Source: Actinokineospora spheciospongiae (GTDB lineage Bacteria; Actinomycetota; Actinomycetes; Mycobacteriales; Pseudonocardiaceae). From it: a stretch of DNA of 46,102 nucleotides. The notes below the pieces were generated by a model. It was not told where the DNA came from, made no database searches, and saw only the letters and a list, made by a program, of their open reading frames with translations. Of the stretch, positions 1 through 8,369 are shown in pieces. Within the stretch, counting starts at the first letter, position 1. The number at the start of each line of letters is the position of its first letter. A program made the position numbers and the translations under genes. The stretch is from the NCBI RefSeq assembly GCF_000564855.1, contig NZ_AYXG01000111.1, positions 1 through 46,102 of the forward strand. Reading direction: 5' to 3'.

Positions 1-81
1 CGGGGTGGCGCAGGCCGCGGTGGTGAGGATCAGGCAGATGGCCAGTGCACCGGCTTTTCCGCGGAAGTTGGCCCCGATCAC
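1..81 (-). CDS. Probable lipoprotein, 5' end only (partial)
   Basis: A GTG codon at 81-79 opens a frame that stays open to the left edge, giving 27 residues: a short basic N-terminus (N-F-R-G-K), a hydrophobic stretch (A-L-A-I-C-L-I-L) and then T-T-A-A-C, which resembles a type II signal peptide with the lipid-modified cysteine at residue 24. The -3 position is Thr rather than the usual Leu/Val, so the lipobox is imperfect. A TAGCCT hexamer sits exactly six bases before the GTG, supporting this start as leaderless. The gene follows qcrB on the same strand but lies beyond the qcrB terminator, so it should be its own transcription unit. Function cannot be told from this fragment. Confidence 0.5.
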   Translation of the reverse strand, partial: MIGANFRGKAGALAICLILTTAACATP

Positions 82-93
82 CGCGGCAGGCTA
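79..93 (-). promoter_or_regulatory. Leaderless -10 for the partial lipoprotein gene
   Basis: TAGCCT (93-88), a six-base spacer, then GTG (81-79). No Shine-Dalgarno precedes the GTG. The geometry matches the TANNNT-N6-start pattern of actinobacterial leaderless transcripts. Confidence 0.5.
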
Positions 94-145
94 CCGCAAC
101 ACCGTGGGCGGGCTGTTGCTCTGTTCGGCGCAACGGGCAGGAACG

Positions 146-184
146 CGCCAGGGGCGGCACCCGGAATGGGTGCCGCCCCTGGCG
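146..184 (-). terminator. Terminator after qcrB
   Basis: Perfect 17-bp inverted repeat (146-162 with 168-184) and a 5-nt loop, 16 bp beyond the qcrB stop codon. There is no U-tract, as is usual in high-GC actinobacteria. Confidence 0.8.
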
Positions 185-199
185 GTGGTTCGCTCGCGA

Positions 200-1882
200 C
201 TACAGCTTGGCCGACGGGTCGTCCGTGGCCGTGTGCTGGCCGGTCTCGTTGCGGCCCGGTTCGATCTGGGCGTGGGCGTCGTGGCCGCCGTGCTGGGCCG
301 CGCGGGCTCGGGCCAGGGCGATGGTCTCCTCCGGGGGGTCCGGGGTGAGCCAGGAGCCCTGGACGGGAGCACCGGCCGAGCCGAGCTTGTTCATCTTCTT
401 CGGCACCGCCGCACCCTGGTACTCCAGCGGGATGGGGTGGCCGTGGTCGTCCACCGGGCCCAGGGGCTGGTGGACCTCGATGAACTCGCCGTGCGGGAGG
501 CGCTTGATGATGCCGGTCTCGACGCCGTGTTCCAGCACCTCGCGGTCCGAGCGCTGCAGGCCCAGGCAGATCCGGTAGGTGATGTAGTAGGCGATCGGCG
601 GGAGGATCAGCAGGCCGATGCGGCCCATCCAGGTGGTGGCGTTCAGCGAGATGTTGAACTTGTCCGCCAGGACGTCGTTGGCCGCCGACAGCAGGGACAC
701 CATGAAGTAGGTGATCGCCATCATGCCCAGGCTGGTGCGGACGGGGACGTCGCGCGGGCGCTGGAGCAGGTTGTGGTGGGCGTAGTCCTTGGTGAACTTG
801 CGCTCGATCCACGGGTACATCATCGCGATGCCGCCCAGCAGCGGCAGGCCGAGGATGAACGGGAAGAAGGCCGCCGCGATCGTGTAGTTGCCCAGGTGGA
901 TCTCCCACGCGGGCCACAGGCGGATGAGGCCGTCGGTCCAGCCCATGTACCAGTCGGGGACCGTGCCCGCCGAGATGTGGGAGGCGTTGAACGGGCCGAA
1001 GTTCCAGATGGGGTTGATCTGGAACAGGCCGCCCAGCGCGGCGGTGACGCCGACGACGACCGCCATGAAGGCGCCGCCCTTGACCGCGAAGACCGGCATG
1101 ATGCGGACGCCGACGACGTTGGTCTCCTTGCGGCGCACGCCGGGGAACTGGGTGTGCTTCTGGTACCAGACCAGGGCCAGGTGCAGGCCGATCAGCGCCA
1201 GCAGGATGGCCGGGATCAGCAGGATGTGCGCGGAGTAGAGCCGCGGCACGATGTCCTCGCCGGGGAACTCGCTGCCGAACAGCAGCCAGTGCACCCAGGT
1301 GCCCAGGACCGGGATCGACAGGATCAGGCCCGACATGATCCGCAGGCCCGCGCCGGAGAGCAGGTCGTCCGGCAGCGAGTAGCCCGCGAAGCCCTCGAGG
1401 GCGCCGATCAGGAACAGGTTGACGCCGATGACCCAGTTGACCTCGCGCGGGCGGCGGAAGGCGCCGGTGAAGAACACCCGGAACATGTGGGTGACCATCG
1501 CCGCCATGAACAGCAGGGCCGCCCAGTGGTGCATCTGCCGGGCGAAGAGGCCGCCGCGCACGTCGAAGGAGATGTTCAGCGCGGACTCGTAGGCCCGCGA
1601 CATCTCCAGGCCGCGCAGGTTGGTGAAGGACCCCTGGTAGACGACCTCCTGCATGGAGGGGTCGAAGAACAGCGCCAGGTAGGTGCCCGTCAGCAGCAGC
1701 ACGATGAAGCTGTAGAGGGCGATCTCACCGAGCAGGAAGGACCAGTGCGTCGGGAAGACCTTGTTCAGCTGCTTCCGCAGACCGGCCGCCGGGTGGTAGC
1801 GGTCGTCCGCCCACTTCGCCGCACCGCCCGCTGCGCGCAGCGCGGCGTTGTTGGGCTTGGTGGGAGATGTGATGGCGCTCAT
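200..1882 (-). CDS. qcrB: Cytochrome bc1 complex cytochrome b subunit QcrB
   Basis: Membrane subunit of the menaquinol:cytochrome c reductase, which in actinobacteria forms a supercomplex with the aa3 oxidase. The 560-aa protein has the two haem-ligating helix regions (R-Q-M-H-H-W near residue 120 and the S-A-H-I-L-L helix with a second His 13-14 residues on) and V-P-D-W-Y, the actinobacterial form of the Qo-site PEWY motif. It carries a long hydrophilic C-terminal tail typical of actinobacterial QcrB. I chose the ATG at 1882, which overlaps the qcrA stop (ATGA), rather than an in-frame codon five residues upstream. Last gene of ctaE-qcrC-qcrA-qcrB, followed by a strong hairpin. Confidence 0.97.
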   Translation of the reverse strand: MSAITSPTKPNNAALRAAGGAAKWADDRYHPAAGLRKQLNKVFPTHWSFLLGEIALYSFIVLLLTGTYLALFFDPSMQEVVYQGSFTNLRGLEMSRAYESALNISFDVRGGLFARQMHHWAALLFMAAMVTHMFRVFFTGAFRRPREVNWVIGVNLFLIGALEGFAGYSLPDDLLSGAGLRIMSGLILSIPVLGTWVHWLLFGSEFPGEDIVPRLYSAHILLIPAILLALIGLHLALVWYQKHTQFPGVRRKETNVVGVRIMPVFAVKGGAFMAVVVGVTAALGGLFQINPIWNFGPFNASHISAGTVPDWYMGWTDGLIRLWPAWEIHLGNYTIAAAFFPFILGLPLLGGIAMMYPWIERKFTKDYAHHNLLQRPRDVPVRTSLGMMAITYFMVSLLSAANDVLADKFNISLNATTWMGRIGLLILPPIAYYITYRICLGLQRSDREVLEHGVETGIIKRLPHGEFIEVHQPLGPVDDHGHPIPLEYQGAAVPKKMNKLGSAGAPVQGSWLTPDPPEETIALARARAAQHGGHDAHAQIEPGRNETGQHTATDDPSAKL

Positions 1883-3015
1883 GACTTCCTCTCCCAAAAG
1901 GCAGGTCCCACGGGCTCGATGAAGTCCCTCAGTGCATAAAGGTAACCCGTCTTCTCATCGACTGCGATCGGGAGCTGGGCCAGCTTGCGCGTGGCCGGAC
2001 CGAAGATGGGTTTCGCGTGGTTGAGCGCGTCGAACTGCGACTGGTGGCACGGGCACAGAATCCTGTTCGTGCGCTGCTCGTACAGGGAGGTCGGGCAGCC
2101 GAGGTGGCTGCAGATCTTCGTGTACGCGTAGTAGTCGCCGTAGTTGAAGTCCTCCTGGCCCTCGGCCTTGACCACGCGGGCCGCGTCCTGCGGGCGCAGG
2201 CGGATCAGCATGACCGGGTTGTCCGAGCGCTTGAGCGCCTTGGACAGGGCCTCGTGGTCGCCGCGCTCGGACTCGCGGAACGGGAACACCGTTTCCATGG
2301 CGCCCGCGTCCAGGTCGCCCGGCTTGACCAGGTCGACGACCTCGGGGTTGCCGGTGGCGCGGCGCAGGAAGACGCGCTCGCCGTCGTCGGACTTCCAGCC
2401 GGTGTGCCACAGCGAGTTCGGGGTGTCGGTCTGCGCCCACGGGTCGCGGACCAGGCCGCCGAGGGCGAACACGCCCACGCCCAGGCCCATGGCGCCCGCG
2501 CCGAGGCCCGCGGTGCGCTTGATCAGCGAGCGGCGGCCGATGGTGGAGCGGACACCGGCGTCGGCCAGGTGGGCGGCGAAGGTGGCCTTGTCGACCTCCG
2601 TCGAGCCGCCCTCGTGGCGCTGCTGGACCGCGACCTCGTGCGGGATGAACTTCTTGGTGTAGAGCAGGGCGGCCACGCCGATGGCGGCGACCGACAGGCC
2701 CAGGGTGGCGCCCAGCAGCGGGGTGTAGAGCGAGTACGCGAAGTACCCCTCCTGGTCGGGCGCCACGTAGGCCGAGGGCCAGGCGACGAAGACGACCACG
2801 AACGCCAGGCCCGCCAGGGCGGCGATCAGGAACCAGGCGGCGACCAGGCGCTCGGCGCGCTTCTCGGCGCGGGTGCCCTTGACCGGCCAGGGGTCCGGGT
2901 ACTCGACGAGCTCGACGTCGTCGAGCTTCCCGCCGAGCCGGACGAGGTCTTCCCGCGACAGCTCCGCCAGCTCCGCTTCGCTCGGCAGCTTCTGCTCCGG
3001 GTCGGTCGAACTCAT
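1879..3015 (-). CDS. qcrA: Rieske iron-sulfur subunit QcrA of the bc1 complex
   Basis: A 378-aa protein with the Rieske signature near its C-terminus: C302-S-H304-L-G-C307 and C321-P-C323-H324. C302, H304, C321 and H324 should ligate the 2Fe-2S cluster, with C307-C323 as the stabilising disulfide. Three hydrophobic helices precede it (about residues 56-80, 97-120 and 165-190), as in other actinobacterial QcrA proteins, which have three rather than one. It passes electrons from menaquinol to the dihaem cytochrome QcrC. Its start overlaps the qcrC stop and its stop overlaps the qcrB start, each by 4 bp, indicating tight translational coupling. Confidence 0.97.
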   Translation of the reverse strand: MSSTDPEQKLPSEAELAELSREDLVRLGGKLDDVELVEYPDPWPVKGTRAEKRAERLVAAWFLIAALAGLAFVVVFVAWPSAYVAPDQEGYFAYSLYTPLLGATLGLSVAAIGVAALLYTKKFIPHEVAVQQRHEGGSTEVDKATFAAHLADAGVRSTIGRRSLIKRTAGLGAGAMGLGVGVFALGGLVRDPWAQTDTPNSLWHTGWKSDDGERVFLRRATGNPEVVDLVKPGDLDAGAMETVFPFRESERGDHEALSKALKRSDNPVMLIRLRPQDAARVVKAEGQEDFNYGDYYAYTKICSHLGCPTSLYEQRTNRILCPCHQSQFDALNHAKPIFGPATRKLAQLPIAVDEKTGYLYALRDFIEPVGPAFWERKS

Positions 3016-3809
3016 GACTTAGCCCCAATCCAGAGGGTCACGCCGACCAGCGCGGCGATCCCCACGATGAATGCGATCAGGCCCTCGGACTGCGGGCCGA
3101 GCCCGCCGAGCGCACTACCGCCGGGGTTGTTGTTCCCGTCGGTCACCGACTTGACGTAGGCGATGATGTCCTTCTTCTCCTCCGGCGTGAGCTGCCGGTC
3201 GGAGAACTTGGGCATGTTCTGCGGACCGGTCAGCATGGCCGCGTAGATCTCGGTCTCGGTGACCCCGTCCAGCGCGGGCGCGTACTTGCCCGAGGACAGC
3301 GCGCCGCCGCGGCCGGTGAAGTTGTGGCAGGAGGCGCAGTTGAGCCGGAACAGCTCGCCGCCGCGCGCCGGGTTCTCGCCGATGAGCTGCTCGCCGGGCA
3401 CGTTGGGCAACTGGGTGCCGCCGCCGTGCGACTGGACGAACGCGCCGATCGCGTCGATCTCCTCGGGGGTCAGCTTCGCGGGCTTGCGCGGAACCTGGGC
3501 CTCCTGGCGGACCGCGGGCATCCGCCCGGTCGCCGTCTGGAAGTACACCGAGGCCTGCCCGATGCCGACCAGGCTGGGCCCGCGGTCCTGCACGCCCTCG
3601 AGGTTGGCGCCGTGGCAGGAGATGCAGGTGGTGTTGTAGATCTGCTCGCCCTTGCGCACCAGGGCGGCGTCGTCCTGGGCCTGGGCCACCGGCGGCGACG
3701 GGGCCAGCGCGGAGTAGGCGAGGCCGACCGACAGCAGGCCGAAGCCGAGGGCCAGGAGTCCGGCCAGGCGCCTGCGGAACTTGCCACGACTGCGTGGTTT
3801 CTTGGTCAT
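3012..3809 (-). CDS. qcrC: Dihaem cytochrome c subunit QcrC
   Basis: A 265-aa protein with two c-type haem sites, C62-I-S-C65-H66 and C158-A-S-C161-H162, each in a cytochrome c domain. A basic N-terminus and hydrophobic segment (about 16-36) form a signal anchor, and a C-terminal helix (about 240-261) fixes the protein in the membrane. Dihaem QcrC replaces soluble cytochrome c in actinobacteria and hands electrons directly to the CtaC Cu-A centre. The start ATG has an AAGGG-like ribosome site. It follows ctaE by 61 bp and overlaps qcrA by 4 bp. Confidence 0.97.
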   Translation of the reverse strand: MTKKPRSRGKFRRRLAGLLALGFGLLSVGLAYSALAPSPPVAQAQDDAALVRKGEQIYNTTCISCHGANLEGVQDRGPSLVGIGQASVYFQTATGRMPAVRQEAQVPRKPAKLTPEEIDAIGAFVQSHGGGTQLPNVPGEQLIGENPARGGELFRLNCASCHNFTGRGGALSSGKYAPALDGVTETEIYAAMLTGPQNMPKFSDRQLTPEEKKDIIAYVKSVTDGNNNPGGSALGGLGPQSEGLIAFIVGIAALVGVTLWIGAKS

Positions 3810-3870
3810 TGAACGGCAACCCTTGCTGTCAGTGCGGGCTCGGCGGAGCTGTGGTGGTGAGCGGGGTCCG

Positions 3871-4497
3871 TCATGGCACGAGGTAGATGACGGCGAACAG
3901 GCCGATCCACACGACGTCGACGAAGTGCCAGTAGTACGAGACCACGATCGCCGAGGTGGCCTGGGCGGGGGTGAACTTGCTCAGCCTGGTCCGGACGAGC
4001 AGGTAGACGAAGGCGATGAGGCCGCCGATGACGTGCAGTCCGTGGAAGCCGGTGGTCAGGAAGAACACCGTGCCGAACGGTCCGGACGGGATCGTCAGGC
4101 CCTCGTGGACGAGGTTGTAGTACTCGTAGGCCTGGCCCGCGACGAAGATCGCCCCCATGACCAGGGTGGCCACGTACCACCGGCGCAGGCCGAACACGTC
4201 ACCGCGCTCGGCGGCGAACACGCCGAGCTGGCAGGTGAACGACGAGAGCACCAGGATGATGGTGAACGGCAGCGCGTAGGGGACGTTCAGGTGGAACTCC
4301 TCCCCACCGGCCAGCGGCGGCGGCCACGCTTGGTCGCCGTTCTGCGCCTTGACGGTGAAGAACATGGCGAAGAGTCCGGCGAAGAACATCAGCTCGCTGG
4401 ACAGCCACACGATGGTGCCGACGCTGACCATGTTCGGCCGGTTCAGCGAGTGCACACGCTGGCCAATGGAGGGCGCTGCTGCAGTCACGCGTCGCAT
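3871..4497 (-). CDS. ctaE: Cytochrome c oxidase subunit III CtaE
   Basis: A 208-aa protein with five hydrophobic helices and the subunit III feature S-S-E-L-M-F-F-A-G in the first. It is a structural subunit of the aa3 cytochrome c oxidase. The frame is open much further upstream, but that extension lacks conserved character. The ATG at 4497 gives the expected family length and start (M-R-R-V-T-A-A-A-P) and has an AGGA just upstream. First gene of ctaE-qcrCAB; the promoter should lie in the 105-bp gap to the divergent gene at 4603. The catalytic subunit I gene is not in this window. Confidence 0.95.
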   Translation of the reverse strand: MRRVTAAAPSIGQRVHSLNRPNMVSVGTIVWLSSELMFFAGLFAMFFTVKAQNGDQAWPPPLAGGEEFHLNVPYALPFTIILVLSSFTCQLGVFAAERGDVFGLRRWYVATLVMGAIFVAGQAYEYYNLVHEGLTIPSGPFGTVFFLTTGFHGLHVIGGLIAFVYLLVRTRLSKFTPAQATSAIVVSYYWHFVDVVWIGLFAVIYLVP

Positions 4498-4602
4498 TAT
4501 GTCCTGCGACGACACGCCACGCCCGGGCGGGGCGCGAGTAGACCGCGTCACACCGCCGTCATCGCCGCGATATGAGCGCGGATGCGCAATTCGGGAGCCG
4601 AG

Positions 4603-5049
4603 ATGTCTTTTCTGGACCGCGTCCGCGGCCTGTTCGGGCGCGCGGAGCCGCCGCCGCTGCCGGTCGACGACCCGGACCTGGTGGTCGTCGCCGGGAGCTT
4701 CGACCCGGCGGAGGCCGCCTCGTCGGTGCTGGCCGCCGCCGCGGGCTGGCGCGAGGGCGAGCAGGCGGTGCTGCGCCACCACCTGGAGCTGCCGCCGGAG
4801 CGGGCGGGCGAGGCGGCGGGGTTGATCGGTCAAGACGGCTACGAGCTGCGCGGTCCGGTCCCCGGGCCGGACGGGTCGACCCGGTTCCACGCCGTGCGGG
4901 CGCAGGTGGTGACGGCACTGGAGTGCGCGCGGGAGCGGTCGCGGATGGCGAGCCTGGCGCAGCGGCTGGGCGGGGACGCCCCGGGCTGGGACGTGTTGCA
5001 GCCCCGGCGGGGTGAGACCGATAACATCGCGGGGTCCGATCTGACCTGA
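4603..5049 (+). CDS. Conserved hypothetical protein, soluble
   Basis: A 148-aa protein that I do not recognise as a named family. It starts with an amphipathic basic helix ([13 protein letters not shown]), then an acidic/proline segment ([10 protein letters not shown]) and alternating strands and helices; there is no membrane segment, signal peptide or obvious catalytic motif. The ATG at 4603 is preferred over an in-frame ATG at 4582 because GGGAG precedes it and the N-terminus then looks typical. It lies divergent from ctaE and 17 bp before the receiver-like gene, so the two are probably one operon that continues into trpD. Confidence 0.75.
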   Translation: MSFLDRVRGLFGRAEPPPLPVDDPDLVVVAGSFDPAEAASSVLAAAAGWREGEQAVLRHHLELPPERAGEAAGLIGQDGYELRGPVPGPDGSTRFHAVRAQVVTALECARERSRMASLAQRLGGDAPGWDVLQPRRGETDNIAGSDLT

Positions 5050-5066
5050 GCCTGAGGACGTCGAGC

Positions 5067-5477
5067 ATGAGCACTCAGCCCCTGAAGATCCTGGTGTTCA
5101 GCCACCGGCCCGAGGTGCGGGAGAGCATCGTCACAGCCGTGGGCAGGCGACCGGCCGCGGACGTGGGCCGGGTGGTCTTCGTCGAGGTGGGCACCGTGTC
5201 CGACGTGCTGATGGAGATGGACGGCGGCGACATCGACCTGGCGATCCTCGACGGCGAGGCGCAGCCGACCGGCGGCATCGGCCTGTGCAGGCAGCTCAAG
5301 GATGAGATCGCCGACTGTCCCCCGATCGTGATCGCGGTGCGCCGCAAGGACGACCGCTGGCTGGCGACCTGGTCGCGCGCCGAGGCGGTGCTGGTGCACC
5401 CGCTCGACCCGCTGACCGCCGCCGAGACCGTGGCCGACGTGCTGCGCTCGCAGCGCCTGCCCGTCGTCCGCGGCTGA
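5067..5477 (+). CDS. Degenerate (pseudo-)receiver domain protein
   Basis: A stand-alone 136-aa domain with the alternating beta/alpha pattern of response-regulator receivers. It starts [14 protein letters not shown], where a normal receiver has two acidic residues for Mg; here they are Ser12 and His13. Asp62 (A-I-L-D-G-E) is in the position of the phospho-acceptor, and the conserved Lys-Pro near the end is His111-Pro112. No output domain follows. The missing acidic pair and lysine suggest that classical phosphorylation is lost or altered. Ribosome site GAGGA precedes the ATG. It lies 17 bp after the gene at 4603 and 14 bp before trpD; no histidine kinase is nearby. Confidence 0.75.
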   Translation: MSTQPLKILVFSHRPEVRESIVTAVGRRPAADVGRVVFVEVGTVSDVLMEMDGGDIDLAILDGEAQPTGGIGLCRQLKDEIADCPPIVIAVRRKDDRWLATWSRAEAVLVHPLDPLTAAETVADVLRSQRLPVVRG

Positions 5478-5491
5478 GCGGGTCGGTCCCC

Positions 5492-6562
5492 GTGGTCATC
5501 CCGGTCCCCACCGGCCAGCCGCCCTCGTGGCCGGGCCTGCTCAACCGCCTGATCGAACGCGCCGACCTCACCGAGGCGGACACCACGTGGGCGATGGGCC
5601 AGATCATGTCCGGCAGCGCCACCCCGGCGCAGATCGCCGGGTTCGCCGTCGCGCTGCGGGCCAAGGGCGAGACGCCGCAGGAGATCGCGGGCATGGCCGC
5701 GGGCATGCTGGCGCACGCCCGGCTGGTGCACGTCGACGGGCACGCGGTGGACGTCGTCGGCACCGGCGGCGACCAGGCGCACACCGTGAACATCTCCACC
5801 ATGGCCGCGATCACCGCCGCCGCGGCCGGGGTGCCGGTGGTCAAGCACGGCAACCGGGCCGCGTCCTCGCAGTGCGGCACGGCCGACGTGCTGGAGGAGC
5901 TGGGGGTGGCGATCGAGCTGTCGCCGGACGCGGTGGCCACCTGCGTGCGCGAGGTGGGCATCGGCTTCTGCTTCGCCGCGGTGTTCCACCCGGCGTTCCG
6001 GGTCACCGGCCCGCCGCGCCGCGAGCTGGGCATCCCCACGGTGTTCAACGTGCTGGGCCCGCTGACGAACCCGGCGAAGCCGACCGCGGGCCTGGTGGGC
6101 TGCGCGAACCTGCGGATGGCGCCGCTGGTGGCGGAGGTGTTCGCCGGGCGCGGCGCGAGCGTGCTGGTGGTGCGCGGCGAGGACAACCTGGACGAGATCA
6201 CCACGACGACCACGACGCGGGCCTGGGTGGTCTCCGGCGGGGTCGTGCGCGAGGAGCGGATCGACCCGGCGCGGTTGGGCGTCTCCCCCGCCACCCCGGC
6301 CGACCTGCGCGGTGGTGACGCGGCGTTCAACGCCGCGGTGGTGCGGGACCTGGTGGCGGGCAAGCCGGGGCCGGTGCGCGACGCGGTGCTGCTGAACGCG
6401 GCCGGGGCGATCGCGGCGTTCCGCGGCTTCACCGGGGACCTGCACGCGGACTTGGAGGCGGGTCTGGGGCAGGCCGCGCACGCGCTGGACTCCGGTGCGG
6501 GGGCGACGCTGCTGGACCGCTGGACGGCGACGTCGCGCAGGCTGGCCGCCAAGGAAGCCTGA
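5492..6562 (+). CDS. trpD: Anthranilate phosphoribosyltransferase TrpD
   Basis: Second committed step of tryptophan synthesis: joins anthranilate to PRPP to give phosphoribosylanthranilate. The 356-aa protein has the G90-T-G-G93-D PRPP-loop, K-H-G-N-R-A-A-S-S following, and the G-P-L-T-N-P motif typical of the family. The GTG at 5492 gives normal length, though its ribosome site is weak, so translation may be coupled to the gene that ends 14 bp upstream. No other trp genes are adjacent, which is usual for actinobacteria with a separate trpD. A strong hairpin follows the stop. Confidence 0.96.
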   Translation: MVIPVPTGQPPSWPGLLNRLIERADLTEADTTWAMGQIMSGSATPAQIAGFAVALRAKGETPQEIAGMAAGMLAHARLVHVDGHAVDVVGTGGDQAHTVNISTMAAITAAAAGVPVVKHGNRAASSQCGTADVLEELGVAIELSPDAVATCVREVGIGFCFAAVFHPAFRVTGPPRRELGIPTVFNVLGPLTNPAKPTAGLVGCANLRMAPLVAEVFAGRGASVLVVRGEDNLDEITTTTTTRAWVVSGGVVREERIDPARLGVSPATPADLRGGDAAFNAAVVRDLVAGKPGPVRDAVLLNAAGAIAAFRGFTGDLHADLEAGLGQAAHALDSGAGATLLDRWTATSRRLAAKEA

Positions 6563-6575
6563 GACCACGAACGAG

Positions 6576-6612
6576 AAGAGGCTCCACCCGATCGGATCGG
6601 GTGGAGCCTCTT
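6576..6612. terminator. Bidirectional terminator between trpD and ctaF
   Basis: An 18-bp perfect inverted repeat (6576-6593 with 6595-6612; the innermost bases must stay unpaired) between the convergent trpD and ctaF genes. Its plus-strand right arm ends in CTCTT, so it can serve both directions. Confidence 0.85.
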
Positions 6613-6628
6613 GTCGTGTCTGCTGTGG

Positions 6629-7027
6629 TTACTCGGCGTCGGGCCGGGTGTGGTACTCGAACACCAGGCCACCGACGGTGAAGAGCACCAGGACGACGGC
6701 GATCACCAGGAGCCACACCTGCCAGAACGCCATGGCGAAGCCCGCGAGCGCGGCGGAGGCGGCCACCGCCACCGGCCAGTAGCTGCCAGGGGAGAAGAAG
6801 CCCAGCTCACCGGCGCCGTCGCTGACCTCGGCGTCCGGGTTGTCCTCCGGGCGCTGCTCCAGCCGCCGGGCGATGAAGTGGAAGTAGGAACCCACGATCA
6901 GCGACAGCCCGCCGGTCAGGATGAGGGCCACCGTTCCCACCGCCTCGCCCGCCCACAGGCCGTAGACGATCGCGGAGAGAAAGAAGAAGCCGGTCGTGAC
7001 GTCGAAGAGCCTGGCTTCGACCTTCAT
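6629..7027 (-). CDS. ctaF: Cytochrome c oxidase subunit 4, CtaF
   Basis: A 132-aa membrane protein of the small actinobacterial subunit IV family. Two hydrophobic helices (about 10-50) are followed by a polar loop with E-L-G-F-F-S-P-G-S-Y-W-P, a signature of the family, and two further helices to residue 125. It is an accessory subunit of the aa3 oxidase. GAGGA lies just upstream of the ATG. It follows ctaC by 54 bp on the same strand, so both are probably in one transcript ending at the shared hairpin. Confidence 0.94.
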   Translation of the reverse strand: MKVEARLFDVTTGFFFLSAIVYGLWAGEAVGTVALILTGGLSLIVGSYFHFIARRLEQRPEDNPDAEVSDGAGELGFFSPGSYWPVAVAASAALAGFAMAFWQVWLLVIAVVLVLFTVGGLVFEYHTRPDAE

Positions 7028-7081
7028 GGTGTCCTCGCATTCACCTGTCGTACCGCCGTCGTGTCCATCGGGGCCCGCGTC

Positions 7082-8044
7082 CTAGTTGGACGCGGTGCGC
7101 ACGGTGCGGTCGGTGTTGAACGGCTTGGTGGTCACCGCGGTCGGGGTGCACAGCTCGCCGCAGTTCATCTGCGCCAGCGCCTCACCCGCGGTGTAGTTCT
7201 TGTTCGTCTTCGGGTTGGTCTGCCCGCGCAGCCGCATGTACTGGTCGAACAGGTCCGGGGTGATCGCCCGGACCTCGAAGTTCATGACCGCGTGGTAGGT
7301 GCCGCACAGCTCGGCGCAGCGGCCCACGAAGGACCCGGTCTGGTCGATCGAGTTCTGGAAGGTGTAGTCCTGCTCGTTCTTCTCCGGCATGGGGAAGACG
7401 TCCCGCTTGAACAGGAACTCCGGGACGAAGAACGAGTGGATGACGTCGCGGGAGCGCAGGTTGTACTGGATGGTGCGGTCGGTGGGCAGCACCAGCAGCG
7501 GGATCTCGGCGCTGCTGCCGACGGTGCGCACCTTGTCGTCCTCGCTCGGCTGCACCAACTGACCGGACTCGGTCTTGTAGGAGTTGTAGCCGAACTCCCA
7601 GTTCCACTGGAAGGCGAGCACGTCGACGGTGACGTCGGGCTCCTTCTCCGCCTGCACGTAGTTCTGCGTCGTGGCGGTGAAGTAGAAGAGCACGACCACG
7701 ATGACGACCGGGATGCCGGTGTAGATCAGCTCCAGGAAGTGGTTGTACTGGAACTGCTTGGGCAGCTTGTCGCCGCGCTTGCGGTGCGCGACCACCGGCC
7801 ACATGATCAGCGCCCAGGTGATGAGGCCGATGACCAGGGCGGCGACGACCGACCAGGTCCAGAACTCGCGCATCCGGTCGGCCTGCGGCGTGACGCCCTC
7901 GGGCCAGCCGAAGCGCAGGACCTGCTCGGTGGAGCACCCGGAGGCGCCGAGCACGACCAGCAGCATCAGGCCGGCGAGCTTGGCAGGCCGTCCGAGCGGC
8001 GTGCGGTTCCCGTGCCCTGCGGCACCGGAGGCAGGTGTGCCCAC
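7082..8044 (-). CDS. ctaC: Cytochrome c oxidase subunit II CtaC (lipoprotein)
   Basis: A 320-aa subunit with the binuclear Cu-A motif C-A-E-L-C-G-T-Y-H-A-V-M and an upstream copper-ligand His in V-I-H-S-F-F-V-P-E-F. The N-terminus is a lipoprotein signal (L-G-A-S-G-C), followed by two transmembrane helices and the extracytoplasmic cupredoxin domain. It accepts electrons from QcrC. The GTG at 8044 has a strong GAGGAGGAG ribosome site upstream. ctaC leads ctaC-ctaF and is divergent from asnB, with 325 bp between them. Confidence 0.96.
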   Translation of the reverse strand: MGTPASGAAGHGNRTPLGRPAKLAGLMLLVVLGASGCSTEQVLRFGWPEGVTPQADRMREFWTWSVVAALVIGLITWALIMWPVVAHRKRGDKLPKQFQYNHFLELIYTGIPVVIVVVLFYFTATTQNYVQAEKEPDVTVDVLAFQWNWEFGYNSYKTESGQLVQPSEDDKVRTVGSSAEIPLLVLPTDRTIQYNLRSRDVIHSFFVPEFLFKRDVFPMPEKNEQDYTFQNSIDQTGSFVGRCAELCGTYHAVMNFEVRAITPDLFDQYMRLRGQTNPKTNKNYTAGEALAQMNCGELCTPTAVTTKPFNTDRTVRTASN

Positions 8045-8369
8045 TGCGCGACTCCTCCTCGAGGCGATCTTCCCGTGACCTCCGCGACGGGCGGGTGCTC
8101 ACCGCTGGGGCAGCGGCGATCCACGCTCGTCTGGAGCCATGCGGAGCCTAGCCCAGCGACCGGGGCCACACCCTGCGAGGGGTGAGCGGATGTCGGTCAC
8201 ACTTCGGGGCGGGCACGACCTTGTCACCCGCGCGCAACCCCGCCCGGCATACTGGCGTCTCCGCTGAGGAGCCGCCGCCGCGACGAAGCTGTCCCGGCGA
8301 CGCGGCCTGACCGCCCGGCTCCCCACCGGGCGGCTTCCCCCGGCTCGACACGAGAGGTGCGCGAGAAGC
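8045..8369. other. Divergent intergenic region ctaC/asnB
   Basis: 325 bp without a credible gene. It should hold the promoters of ctaC and asnB. On the minus strand TAGGCT (8150-8145) is a reasonable -10 for ctaC with a leader of about 90 nt. On the plus strand TTGTCA (8221-8226) and CATACT (8248-8253) resemble promoter boxes for asnB but are 21 bp apart, which is too far for a standard promoter. I see no riboswitch. Confidence 0.45.

Noticed and set aside
5-1939. Long plus-strand open frame (644 codons) opposite qcrB
   Set aside because: Antisense shadow of qcrB in high-GC DNA: repetitive Arg/Val/Gly/Asp composition, no domain, and the opposite frame is an unmistakable cytochrome b.
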